From contig NZ_JBPODZ010000007.1 in the NCBI RefSeq assembly GCF_052060015.1, positions 1 to 64,000 on the forward strand: DNA of 64,000 nucleotides, given 5' to 3'. Below are positions 52,137-60,565 of this stretch, piece after piece (position 1 is the first letter of the stretch; the number at the start of each line of letters is the position of its first letter). Source of the stretch: Arhodomonas sp052060015. Its GTDB lineage: Bacteria > Pseudomonadota > Gammaproteobacteria > Nitrococcales > Nitrococcaceae. The notes under the pieces were generated by a model that saw only the letters and a list, made by a program, of their open reading frames with translations, was not told the origin of the DNA and did no database searches. A program made the translations under genes and the position numbers.

Positions 52137-53501
52137 GTGGGGCTCAGGGATCTCCTGGTGATTGGACTCGTCGGGGTCGTGATGTTCGCGACACTGCGCC
52201 GCGCCTGGATTGGAGTGCTCGGCTGGGCGTGGATCGGGATGATGAACCCGCACAAGCTTGCCTGGGGGGCCCAGCAGCTGCCAGTCGCCCAAGGTATTGC
52301 CGGGTTCACGTTACTCTCGCTGCTCATCACCCGCGAGCGCCGGCCCATTGCCTGGACATTCGAGACCCGCGTCATGGTGCTCATCGCCATGTGCTTCGTG
52401 GCTACCACGATCTTCGCCTGGTACCCCCAGGTCGCGGTGGTCAAACTCGAGCAGGTGGCCAAGATCCTGCTCTTTGCGTTCGTGACCACTATGCTGATCT
52501 ACGGGCGCTTCCGCATTCATATGCTGCTGCTGGTGATCGCGCTGTCGATCGGCTTCTACGGCGTCAAGGGCGGGCTTTTCGCGATCGCGACCGCGGGGGA
52601 GTATCGGGTCTGGGGGCCGGGCAACTCGTTCATTGGCGACAACAACGCCATCGGGCTCGCGCTCAACATGGTGCTGCCCCTCGCCTTGCTGGTGGCCCGC
52701 GAGGAGTCTCGGCGCTGGTTGCGATGGGCGTTGTATGCCGTGTTTTGGTTGTCGGTCCCGGCGGTGGTGTTCACATACTCCCGCGGAGCGCTGCTCGGGT
52801 TGATCTGCGTCATGGTGCCACTTTTCTGGCGCTATAAGGGTCGGGCCCTGGCCCTCGGGGCCATGCTGCTGCTGGTGTTGAGCCTCGGCCAAGGCATGCT
52901 ACCCGATCAACTTGTGCCCCAGAAGTGGATCGAGCGCCAAGAAACCACGCTCAACTACCGGGAAGACTGGTCGGCGATGCAGCGTATCCAGGCCTGGGGT
53001 GTCGCCTGGAACATCGCCGTGGACCGGCCATTGCTTGGGGCAGGGTTTGATTTCGAGTACGCGGATGACACCGCGCGCTGGCTGAGTTACGCGAATTTCC
53101 TCGGCGAGTGGGAGAATCGAACGCGCGCGGCTCACAGCATCTATTTCCAGATCCTGGGCAGCCATGGTTTCCTCGGATTCGGGCTATTCATGCTGCTGTT
53201 GGTTGGGACCTTCTGGCGCCTGCACCGGCTGAGCGCCTTGGAGCAGAATCCGGAGGCGGCCTGGATCGGGCGTTATGCCCGCGCGATGCAGATATCGCTC
53301 ATTCCCTATATGATCTCGGGGGCGTTTCTCAATCTCGCCTACTTCGATCTATTCTGGACCTACCTCGCGATCAGCGCTGTGCTTCACCGCGAGCGCGAGG
53401 ATCTGCGTGTGCATGCGCCGAGTACCGAGTTTGCACGGGCGGAGGTGCCCGCGGGCGGCGGTGAGGCGTCACCGGCCGGGTGGGGATCCGGGCGGCGATG
53501 A
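52137..53501 (+). CDS. Putative O-glycosylation ligase, exosortase A system-associated
   Basis: A polytopic protein of 454 aa in the Wzy/O-antigen ligase superfamily, close to the exosortase A-linked type (TIGR03097). Around ten membrane helices are present. GEYRVWGPGNSFIGDNNAIGL and FTYSRGALLGL are family-typical, and ENRTRAAHSIYFQILGSHG is the periplasmic ligase loop with a histidine. It may polymerise the polysaccharide or ligate glycan to protein. The GTG at 52137 follows GGAGGG; an ATG at 52113 would add eight residues without family sequence. It overlaps the next start by four bases. Confidence 0.88.
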   Translation: MGLRDLLVIGLVGVVMFATLRRAWIGVLGWAWIGMMNPHKLAWGAQQLPVAQGIAGFTLLSLLITRERRPIAWTFETRVMVLIAMCFVATTIFAWYPQVAVVKLEQVAKILLFAFVTTMLIYGRFRIHMLLLVIALSIGFYGVKGGLFAIATAGEYRVWGPGNSFIGDNNAIGLALNMVLPLALLVAREESRRWLRWALYAVFWLSVPAVVFTYSRGALLGLICVMVPLFWRYKGRALALGAMLLLVLSLGQGMLPDQLVPQKWIERQETTLNYREDWSAMQRIQAWGVAWNIAVDRPLLGAGFDFEYADDTARWLSYANFLGEWENRTRAAHSIYFQILGSHGFLGFGLFMLLLVGTFWRLHRLSALEQNPEAAWIGRYARAMQISLIPYMISGAFLNLAYFDLFWTYLAISAVLHREREDLRVHAPSTEFARAEVPAGGGEASPAGWGSGRR

Positions 53502-54790
53502 TACCTCGTCTCGCGGTGTGGGTGCTGGCGGGTCTGTTGTTCGCCCTGGTCCCCATGTCCGTGGCGGCCGCGACCCTACGTGTCACCCCCGGGGACTACC
53601 GTGAGCACCTGAGCCGTCTGCGCCCCGGGGACGAGATGTTGCTGGCGCCGGGGCGGTATACACGCGGGCTACCCCTGCACGGCATTCGCGGGCGTCCGGG
53701 GGCACCAATCACCATTCGGGGTGAGCGCTGCCGTGGTGAGGTCGTGCTCGTCGGCGAGGACGGTCGCAACACGGTTAGCTTGCGCAATGCCGCCTATATA
53801 CGGATCACGGACCTAGCCATCGATGGCCGCCGCCGCAATGCCGACGGCATTAAGGCGGAGGGCGACGCGCGCTGGGTCCACGACATTACGCTGGAGCGGC
53901 TCGCACTGCGCAACCACGATGGCCACCAGCAGTTGGTCGCCATATCCACCAAGGCCCCAGCCTGGAACTGGGTGATTCGCGACGTGGTGATCGACGGCGC
54001 CGGCACCGGCATGTATCTGGGCGACAGTGATGGCGGTGCGTGGTTTGTCGGCGGGCTCATCGAGAATATCAGGGTGCGCAACACCATCGGCTACGCCCTG
54101 CAGATCAAACACCAGCGCCCTCGCGAGGCCGTGCCCGGCATGCCCGCCGGGCCACGGCAGACGGTCATTCGCGACAGCGTGTTTGACAAGTCCCACGGTG
54201 GCGCACACGGCAGGCGAGCGCGCCCGAGTGTGCTGTTGGGCCACCAGCCATTGCGGGGACCGGGGCGCAGGGACCGTTACCTCGTCTACCGTAACCTGTT
54301 CTACGAGAATCCCACCGAGGCGCTGCTGCAGGCGGAAGGTCGTATCGCGGTCTATGCCAATGCGTTCGTCAATACCGCCGGTGCGGGGCGGGGGATCGTG
54401 ATAATGGATCACCGCGCGCCGCCTCGGTGGGTCGACATCAACCATAACACCGTGGTCGCGCGGGACATCGGTATCGCGGTCTGGGACGCCGCGCCCGGGG
54501 CGCGGCGGCGGGTGGCGGCCAACGCCGTGTTCGCGGCCCGCCCTGTGACCGGGGACCTACAGGCCTTGTGGAACCACGTGGCCGGGTTTCCCCAGGCCCG
54601 TACACGGTTGGCGGCCCCCTTTTTGCCTCTGTCTGTGCTCGACTTGCGTCCCCGCGCCGGCGCCCTGGTAGACCCTCGGATCCCGCGGGGTGGCCTGCTG
54701 GGGTTTCCGAATGCCGAGACGGACTACACCGGCCGTCCTTGGACCCGGGGCATAGCCGGGGCCTTCAGCACGCCGTCTCGCGCGCCCTGA
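53498..54790 (+). CDS. Secreted parallel beta-helix protein
   Basis: A 430-aa secreted protein with a signal peptide (VWVLAGLLFALVPMSVAAA). The body has right-handed beta-helix repeats: LRPGDEMLLAPGRYTRGLPL, GRPGAPITIRGE, AAYIRITDLAIDGRRRNADG, DVVIDGAGTGMYLGDSDGG. These are typical of chondroitinase B/PL6-like and mannuronan-epimerase-like proteins. It may cut or epimerise the extracellular polysaccharide; no catalytic residues are assigned. The ATG at 53498 overlaps the O-ligase stop. The C-terminus (PSRAP) has no PEP-CTERM signal. The last 26 bases overlap the sulfotransferase gene. Confidence 0.82.
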   Translation: MIPRLAVWVLAGLLFALVPMSVAAATLRVTPGDYREHLSRLRPGDEMLLAPGRYTRGLPLHGIRGRPGAPITIRGERCRGEVVLVGEDGRNTVSLRNAAYIRITDLAIDGRRRNADGIKAEGDARWVHDITLERLALRNHDGHQQLVAISTKAPAWNWVIRDVVIDGAGTGMYLGDSDGGAWFVGGLIENIRVRNTIGYALQIKHQRPREAVPGMPAGPRQTVIRDSVFDKSHGGAHGRRARPSVLLGHQPLRGPGRRDRYLVYRNLFYENPTEALLQAEGRIAVYANAFVNTAGAGRGIVIMDHRAPPRWVDINHNTVVARDIGIAVWDAAPGARRRVAANAVFAARPVTGDLQALWNHVAGFPQARTRLAAPFLPLSVLDLRPRAGALVDPRIPRGGLLGFPNAETDYTGRPWTRGIAGAFSTPSRAP

Positions 54791-55826
54791 GGTCATCGAA
54801 CATGGCGCCGGCGCGGGTATTCGCGGCGACACGTGCAACCGCCCGCTGGGTCTCCTCTGGGAGCTCGTGATGCCAAGCGGTGGCGGCCTGGGCTGGGTGC
54901 TTGAATACGCTGTAGTATCGGTCATGATGGATGGTGGTGCTCGCCTCGACGAATGCGCGGGTTTCCTCAGCCAGCGCAAGCCCCGAATGCCGGAACAGAG
55001 CCGTAGTGGTCTCAAGGGGAGCGGCGCACAACCCCTCGTAGGTGATGGGCATCAACCGGGGGTGGGGACAGGCTCGTAGGGCGCTTTCGTTGCAGAGCAC
55101 CCATTGCCAGGTGAGTCGTTGCACGGGCGTCATGGCGCGGAGCCGTTGACTGTCGAGTTCGTACTCCGCCGCCACCGGTGTCTCGCATAGGATGTCCAGC
55201 AGCGTCAGGTCCTCACCGATGGAATCGGTGTCGGTGAACCGCCGTTGATGTTTGCCGCGTACCACCGAGGCGAGGAAGCCACACGGGTGGCGGATGATGA
55301 GCGCCGCCCGTGCATACGCCAGCAGCGTCAGCAACACGGGGAGGCGCCCTACGGACTCAATGGACTTCCAAACCACCCGTGCATGGCCGTTGGCTGGTGT
55401 GATCAGGCGTGCGGTCGCCTCACCGCGTGCCCGTGCTTGGAGCTTGGCGATCCGGGTGGCCATGGCATTCCACCGCTGTGCCGATGGACTCAGATAGGCC
55501 TTGGGGAAGGTGGGGAGGGTGGCGGCAACTTTGGTGTCACGCATACGGGGTAGCGCTGCGATGAACGCCTCGATCCCGTCGCGCCAGCGGCTGGCCTGCG
55601 CGGGGTCCGGCACCATGGGCATGAAGTTGAGCCGTCCGAAGCTGTCGGGCTCATGGCGGTAGAGGGTTTCCGGATGGCTATCAAAGATTTTGCCCAGCCA
55701 TGTAGTACCTGAGCGCGGCATGCCGAACAGCAGTATTAGCTCGGGTGAGCCTGCTGGGGGGGTGGCTCCCGCCGGATGATGTCCGTTGCCATCGTTCACC
55801 GCAACACTCCCCGGTACCAGATCCAC
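54765..55826 (-). CDS. Sulfotransferase family protein
   Basis: A 353-aa protein with the 5'-phosphosulfate-binding loop FGMPRSGTTWLGKI (residues 34-48) and ARAALIIRHPCGFLASVV, the 3'-phosphate motif of PAPS-dependent sulfotransferases. The substrate could be the polysaccharide or a lipid; this is inferred from context. No signal peptide. It is convergent with the beta-helix gene with a 26-base overlap, and no PAPS-synthesis gene lies in the window. Confidence 0.85.
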   Translation of the reverse strand: MDLVPGSVAVNDGNGHHPAGATPPAGSPELILLFGMPRSGTTWLGKIFDSHPETLYRHEPDSFGRLNFMPMVPDPAQASRWRDGIEAFIAALPRMRDTKVAATLPTFPKAYLSPSAQRWNAMATRIAKLQARARGEATARLITPANGHARVVWKSIESVGRLPVLLTLLAYARAALIIRHPCGFLASVVRGKHQRRFTDTDSIGEDLTLLDILCETPVAAEYELDSQRLRAMTPVQRLTWQWVLCNESALRACPHPRLMPITYEGLCAAPLETTTALFRHSGLALAEETRAFVEASTTIHHDRYYSVFKHPAQAATAWHHELPEETQRAVARVAANTRAGAMFDDLRARETAC

Positions 55827-55877
55827 ACGGGAAGAATACTCCAGGTCTGTTGCCGGTGGGAGTGCGCCGCTACGGGC

Positions 55878-56324
55878 TCATGGCGTTGCCAGTGGTTGGT
55901 TCAGCCGCTCATAGACGAACACGGCGCATAGTGCCCCGATGATATCCAGACCCAGATCACCGAGGGAAGCGTAGCGCCCCGGTCGGGTGAACTGAATGGC
56001 CTCGTCGACGAAGGCGATGGCCACGGTAGCGGCCAGCGCCGCGGCGAGCCGCGCTGCTGGGCGACGGTCATGTCGCGCGCGTAGCCACAACCAGGTGAGT
56101 CCGCCGTAGATCGGCACGTGCAGCAGGTTCTGGAGCGTCGGTGGTACCCAGGTGAATACTCGCGCCAGGCTCTGCGAATCCGGCCCCGAGCCACCCGGGA
56201 GGAACGCGAGGCCGATGATGGCCACGACGGCCAGCGTCGGCAGGGCGTGTCCAGGTTCGCCGTGTAGCGGCCGGAGGAGTCCGCGTATCGGGCGGCGCTG
56301 GCGGTATAGGCGGGCACCAGCCAT
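55878..56324 (-). CDS. VanZ-like membrane protein
   Basis: A 148-aa membrane protein with three or four hydrophobic segments (LPTLAVVAIIGLAFLPG and LAAALAATVAIAFVDEAIQ among them) and the VanZ-like pattern LLHVPIYGGLTWLWLR, then DEAIQFTRPGRYASLGDLGLD. VanZ-like proteins are common in exosortase and EPS loci; function is unclear. ATG at 56324 is one choice, but the first 25 residues are not hydrophobic. It lies 51 bases downstream of nothing on its strand but near the sulfotransferase start, so the two may be co-transcribed. Confidence 0.75.
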   Translation of the reverse strand: MAGARLYRQRRPIRGLLRPLHGEPGHALPTLAVVAIIGLAFLPGGSGPDSQSLARVFTWVPPTLQNLLHVPIYGGLTWLWLRARHDRRPAARLAAALAATVAIAFVDEAIQFTRPGRYASLGDLGLDIIGALCAVFVYERLNQPLATP

Positions 56325-56404
56325 GGTACAGCCTCCGGCGAGCTGAGCAGGTCACGGGTATCGACGAGCATGCGGCGAAGGCGCATGGTCGTGTGGAGTA
56401 TGCC

Positions 56405-57151
56405 ATGGGGCGGAAGTTGCCGGCGGATTTCGAACGGCAGTGGCGAACGCGGTTCGAGCGCTTCGCCCGCGACGGTGGTGGTGAGGCCGCGGTGGCGGGA
56501 TGGACGGAGAGCGGCCTCTCCACGCGGGTCGATGCCTTCGCCACGCGGTTCCCTGCGGCAGCAGGGAGCTGGCTGGATGCGGGGTGCGGCGCCGGCACCT
56601 ACGTGAACGTATTGCACGAGCGCGGCGCCGCCTACGTGGTCGGGCTGGATTATTCCCGCCCTAGCCTCAAGCGGGCGCGCGAGTTCGTAGCGCATCCGCA
56701 AAGTGGGTGGCTTGCCGGGGACGTGCGCGCCTTGCCGTTCCCCGATGGTTGCTTCGATGGAGTGCTCTGTTTCGGAGTGACCCAAACATTGCGAGCATCT
56801 GACGGGCTACTCGAGGAATTGGTCCGGGTGGTGCGGCCCGGTGGCGAGATCTGGATGGATGGCCTCAACGATCGTTGCCTCGCCGACCGGGCGGCCAGGC
56901 TGTGGGCGCGTGCCCGTGGAGGGGTCCCCCGGCTTCGCCTGGAACGGGCGGTGCGGCTTGCCGACGGCTTGCGGTCGTTGGGCTGTCGGGACCTCGAGAC
57001 CCACTGGGTGCCCGTCATCCCGGCGCGTTGGCCCCGTTGGGCCCGATGGGTGATGACCCGCGCCGGCGGCGGGCCGCTGCAGCCGTGGCTGAGTCATTCC
57101 TTCCTCATTCGTGCATTTCGCGCGGGCGAGGTTCCTCAGCAAGGAGGGTGA
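56405..57151 (+). CDS. Class I SAM-dependent methyltransferase
   Basis: A 248-aa methyltransferase. Motif I is SWLDAGCGAGTYVNVL, with VVGLDYSRPSLKRARE and DVRALPFPDGCFDGVLC as the next SAM-binding motifs and VVRPGGEIWMDG following. It should methylate a sugar or a small molecule in the cytoplasm. The ATG at 56405 follows GGAG; a GTG at 56393 is possible. The asparagine-synthase-like gene follows after 4 bases, so the two form an operon. Confidence 0.85.
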   Translation: MGRKLPADFERQWRTRFERFARDGGGEAAVAGWTESGLSTRVDAFATRFPAAAGSWLDAGCGAGTYVNVLHERGAAYVVGLDYSRPSLKRAREFVAHPQSGWLAGDVRALPFPDGCFDGVLCFGVTQTLRASDGLLEELVRVVRPGGEIWMDGLNDRCLADRAARLWARARGGVPRLRLERAVRLADGLRSLGCRDLETHWVPVIPARWPRWARWVMTRAGGGPLQPWLSHSFLIRAFRAGEVPQQGG

Positions 57152-57155
57152 GTCG

Positions 57156-58913
57156 ATGGCGGCGAGCGGTTTCCTGGCCGGTGGTGGTCGTGAACGACCA
57201 GGCGGTGAGCAGGTAACGACGGCGCCTGGTGGCTGGCTCGCTTCCCCGCTGACCGGCGGTGAGGCCCACCCCGGTTGGCTCGGTGTCATAGAGGGGGGGC
57301 CGCGCTGGCCCCGCGGTTGCGCACCGGAGAGCTTCGATGCCCTGGTCGATGGACTGGCAGCGATCGACGGCGAGTTCGCGCTGATCGCCGTGGCGCGTGA
57401 CGCCCGCCGCGGTCTCGTGGCGATCGATCGCCTCGGGCGCGAACCCGTTTACTATGCCCATGTCGCCGAAGGGGTGCTTGTCTCCACCTCGCTTGCCTGG
57501 CTTGCCGCCCAGCCGGGAGTGGATGCCGGCCTCGACCAACAGGCCCTCTATCATTATCTCTATGGCCACGCCATTCCCGCGCCCTTGACGGTCTACCGTG
57601 GCGTGCGCCGACTGCGGCCCGGCGAGGCCCTGATCCTGGACCGCGGCGACGAGCGGTTATGGCACTATTGGTGGCCGGTTTTTCATGAGAGCCTCCGTCA
57701 TGATCGCGATGAGGCCGCTGCCCGATTCCGTAGCTTGCTGGCCGACGGGGTGGCCCGTTGTCTCGATGGTGCAGCGGTCGGTGCGTTCCTCAGCGGCGGG
57801 ACGGACAGCTCCACGGTGGTTGGCATGCTGGCGCGAGTCGGTGGCGCCCCGGTTCAGACCTTCTCCATCGGTTTCAACGCCGCCGGCTACGACGAAAGCC
57901 ACTACGCGCGCATTGCGGCGCGGCATTTTGGCACCAAGCATCATGAATACTTCGTGACCCCTGAGGATGTGGCCGCCGCTGTGCCCATCCTCGCCGCGGG
58001 CTTCGATCAGCCCTTCGGGAACGCGTCGGTCGTGCCTGCCTATTATTGTGCGCGGCGGGCCGCCGAGGAGGGGGTGACCCGGCTGCTTGGCGGTGATGGC
58101 GGCGACGAGCTCTTCGGCGGCAATGCCCGGTACGCGAAGCAGTGGCTGTTCTCGTTGTATGGCCGACTGCCGGCGGCGGCCCGGGACGGGCTGATCGAGC
58201 CGGTCGCGGCGCGGCTTCCCACCGTGGGGCCTGCGCGCAAATTGCGACGGTACGTGGACCAGGCGAAGCTCCCGCTGGCCGAGCGCACCGAGGGCCATAA
58301 CCTGCTTCGCCGTCTGGGGCCGGCGGCAGTGTTGGTGCCGGAGTTCGTGGCGGCGGTGGATACGGCGGGCCCCCTGCGCCTTATCGACGAGGCGATGGGG
58401 GCGGAGGGGGTGGGCAGCGACGTCAACCGCCTCCTCGCCCGGGACATGCGCTTCACTCTGGCTGACGACGATCTGCCCAAGGTGCGTGGCGCCTGCGCAC
58501 TCGCCGGGCTGGAGGCGCGGTTTCCGTTGCTCGATGACGACCTTCTGCGCTTCGCACTCGGCCTGCCGCCTCAATGGAAGGTGCGCGGTACCCGGCTGCG
58601 GCCGTTTTTTAAGGTGGCATTGCGCGACTTACTTCCGACGGAGATCATCGCCAAACGCAAGCATGGCTTTGGTCTGCCCTTCGGCGTATGGCTTGCCGGC
58701 TCCCCCGCGCTGCACGAGCTGGCTGCGGACAGCCTCTCCACGCTCGCCGCTCGTGGTATCGTGCGCCCCGCCTTTATCAGCGAGCTGCTCGATCGCCACC
58801 TGCCCGCCCATCCCGCGTACTACGGTACGCTCGTGTGGGTGCTCATGATACTGGAGCAGTGGTTCGAGACCCGCGCCACGGGTCAGCTCGATTTGGCGGC
58901 TTCCGGTCCCTGA
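57156..58913 (+). CDS. Asparagine synthase-like protein lacking the N-terminal cysteine
   Basis: A 585-aa protein with the C-terminal synthetase domain intact: GAFLSGGTDSSTVVGML (about 211-227) and RLLGGDGGDELFGGNARY, followed by VRGACALAGLEARFPLLDDDL. The N-terminal domain has the glutaminase fold pattern (DGEFALIAVARDARRG and DRLGREPVYY), but the protein begins MAASGFLAG, with no Cys at position 2. It should therefore use ammonia or a different amine, or make an adenylate like beta-lactam synthetases. The start at 57156 follows AAGGAGG; an upstream ATG at 57111 overlaps the methyltransferase and also lacks Cys2. Its 31 last bases overlap the FemAB gene at 58883. Confidence 0.88.
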   Translation: MAASGFLAGGGRERPGGEQVTTAPGGWLASPLTGGEAHPGWLGVIEGGPRWPRGCAPESFDALVDGLAAIDGEFALIAVARDARRGLVAIDRLGREPVYYAHVAEGVLVSTSLAWLAAQPGVDAGLDQQALYHYLYGHAIPAPLTVYRGVRRLRPGEALILDRGDERLWHYWWPVFHESLRHDRDEAAARFRSLLADGVARCLDGAAVGAFLSGGTDSSTVVGMLARVGGAPVQTFSIGFNAAGYDESHYARIAARHFGTKHHEYFVTPEDVAAAVPILAAGFDQPFGNASVVPAYYCARRAAEEGVTRLLGGDGGDELFGGNARYAKQWLFSLYGRLPAAARDGLIEPVAARLPTVGPARKLRRYVDQAKLPLAERTEGHNLLRRLGPAAVLVPEFVAAVDTAGPLRLIDEAMGAEGVGSDVNRLLARDMRFTLADDDLPKVRGACALAGLEARFPLLDDDLLRFALGLPPQWKVRGTRLRPFFKVALRDLLPTEIIAKRKHGFGLPFGVWLAGSPALHELAADSLSTLAARGIVRPAFISELLDRHLPAHPAYYGTLVWVLMILEQWFETRATGQLDLAASGP

Positions 58914-60049
58914 GGGTTTCGCCCCCGACGCAATAGGCGCTTGGCCGCCGGTCGCAGACGCGTCTCCCAGGTGCCCAGCGTGCGACCATGGAGCGAAGGG
59001 GAGTACACAACGACCCCGAGCTCGGAGTCGTGGGTGTCAGTCCACCTCTGTTTGTAGGCATTGTCGCCGCCGCCGAAGCAATAGCGCGTGAGGCCCCGAC
59101 CGAATAAACCCTCAATGACCTTCCAGTTCAGATAGGTCCCGGGCGAGAGATCGGCCGCATCGTCGCGGTAGTCGCCACGCAGCGCGTGGACCGTGCCGCC
59201 ATCGATGACTTGGAGCTCGCAGGCGATGGCCGCACCATCCAAACGCAGCAGCCATACCGATAGCCATCCCTCGGCACGGCCGTGGCGTGCCAGCTCCGTA
59301 AAGAACGCGTTCGGCCCCTCGGCATCCAACGTAGTGCCGGTACCGCGCTTCCAGCTGGCCGCAGAGATCCCGACCACGGCGTCCAGGCTGGTATCGGTGA
59401 TCCCACCACCGCGTTGCCATTCGATGGATACGGTGCCAGCGCGTGCCAAACGGTTGGCGATCAGGTTGTTGCCCTTCTTGAGGCGGCGACTCCGACTTGC
59501 GTAAAACCCCTGCCATTCGCCGCGCAAGTCGATGGTCCGGTTGAGTCCTGCGTGCCGGCGGTCACTGATCAATCCATGGGCACGAAATACCCGGATAAGC
59601 GTATCCGCGGCCGTCGCGGTCAGCGGCGCCAGGGACAGGCGTCGCCAGGTGCCGGCGCCGCTCGCGAGCGAGGCAGCGAAGGCGTCTCCTGCGGCCGTCT
59701 CCCAGCCAGCGGCGGCGAGCATGTCCCAGCGCTGGTTGTCTGGAACCGTGAGGCTCGCCAGATCCCACCAATACCGAGGCCAGCGGCCGCGGCGATTCCG
59801 GACTAAGGGCAGGAGGGCTCGCGGGGAAGATCCGGATTCCCTGGCGACGAGCACCTCCGGTGTCGCATCGCGACCGAGCCAGCGCGCCGCTGCCGCGCAC
59901 CAACCGAAGGAGAGGAACACGTCCGCACCGGCGGCCTCCAAGTATAGCGCCCGCCAGACATCCTCGAGGGCGATTAGTCCCGCAGTGCCCGAGTGTGTCT
60001 CTACAACCAGACGCGTGCGGGCGCCTCCGGCTGCCATCGTCTGTGTCAT
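58883..60049 (-). CDS. FemAB/GNAT-type acyltransferase
   Basis: A 388-aa protein with the FemAB-like layout: IDLRGEWQGFYASRSRR followed by LKKGNNLIANRLARAG in the first half; then WLSVWLLRLDGAAIACELQV, ALRGDYRDDAADLSPGTYLN, RYCFGGGDNAYKQRW in the second. It resembles the proteins at 48821 and 38963. The ATG at 60049 (MTQTM) is the best start; the frame stays open far upstream across tRNAs and tuf, which is spurious. It is the last gene of the EPS locus, next to the tRNA-Tyr promoter on the opposite strand. Confidence 0.8.
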   Translation of the reverse strand: MTQTMAAGGARTRLVVETHSGTAGLIALEDVWRALYLEAAGADVFLSFGWCAAAARWLGRDATPEVLVARESGSSPRALLPLVRNRRGRWPRYWWDLASLTVPDNQRWDMLAAAGWETAAGDAFAASLASGAGTWRRLSLAPLTATAADTLIRVFRAHGLISDRRHAGLNRTIDLRGEWQGFYASRSRRLKKGNNLIANRLARAGTVSIEWQRGGGITDTSLDAVVGISAASWKRGTGTTLDAEGPNAFFTELARHGRAEGWLSVWLLRLDGAAIACELQVIDGGTVHALRGDYRDDAADLSPGTYLNWKVIEGLFGRGLTRYCFGGGDNAYKQRWTDTHDSELGVVVYSPSLHGRTLGTWETRLRPAAKRLLRRGRNPQGPEAAKSS

Positions 60050-60090
60050 GCTCAGGCTTCCCCTCTGGGCACTTCCGTATGGTTCAGGGC

Positions 60091-60118
60091 TTGACGGATA
60101 CCCCGTAGTATGTAGAAT
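60091..60118 (+). promoter_or_regulatory. Sigma-70 promoter of the tRNA-Tyr-Gly-Thr-tuf operon
   Basis: TTGACG (60091-60096) and TAGAAT (60113-60118) with a 16-base spacer; five of six bases match consensus in each box. A GC-rich discriminator (TTCGCGACC) follows, as at stringently controlled stable-RNA promoters. It lies about 55 bases before tRNA-Tyr. Confidence 0.7.
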
Positions 60119-60173
60119 TTCGCGACCTGGCGCGAGAAGCGTGGCAATCACCGACTCGCTACCTAGGGTTTCG

Positions 60174-60258
60174 GGAGGGATACCCAAGCGGTCAACGGGG
60201 GCAGACTGTAAATCTGCTGGCTCAGCCTTCGGAGGTTCGAATCCTCCTCCCTCCACCA
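60174..60258 (+). tRNA. tRNA-Tyr (anticodon GTA)
   Basis: An 85-base class II tRNA. The acceptor GGAGGGA pairs with TCCCTCC; the anticodon loop has ACTGTAAAT with GTA; a long variable arm (GCTCAGCCTTCGG) precedes the T arm GGTTCGAATCC; the CCA end is encoded. It is the first gene of the remaining tRNA-tuf unit. Confidence 0.97.
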
Positions 60259-60292
60259 AACAATCTGGCGCGGGATGGGACAGCGGTTTCAG

Positions 60293-60366
<74 letters not shown>

Positions 60367-60400
60367 GTTCGTGTCCCGCGGCGGGACAACAGGGTAAGAC

Positions 60401-60475
60401 GCCCATGTAGCTCAGGGGTAGAGCACACCCTTGGTAAGGGTGAGGTCGGCGGTTCAAATCCGCCCATGGGCTCCA
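60401..60475 (+). tRNA. tRNA-Thr (anticodon GGT)
   Basis: A 75-base tRNA. The acceptor GCCCATG pairs with CATGGGC; the anticodon loop CTTGGTAAG carries GGT; the T arm is GGTTCAAATCC; CCA is encoded. A small hairpin (GTCCCGC/GCGGGAC) lies in the spacer before it. This corresponds to thrT in the enterobacterial operon. Confidence 0.97.
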
Positions 60476-60565
60476 TTTCCGGTGCGTGCCTGAGCATTCC
60501 CCAGGCTTGATCCGCACACCCCGACGCCTATTTCGGTAGCTCGCGAAACAACGGGAGACAACGCC

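Noticed and set aside
3338..60173. Mobile element or genomic island with integrase
   Set aside because: Insertion beside a tRNA suggested an island, but no integrase, transposase or duplicated tRNA 3' end was found near either border, and base composition matches the flanks.
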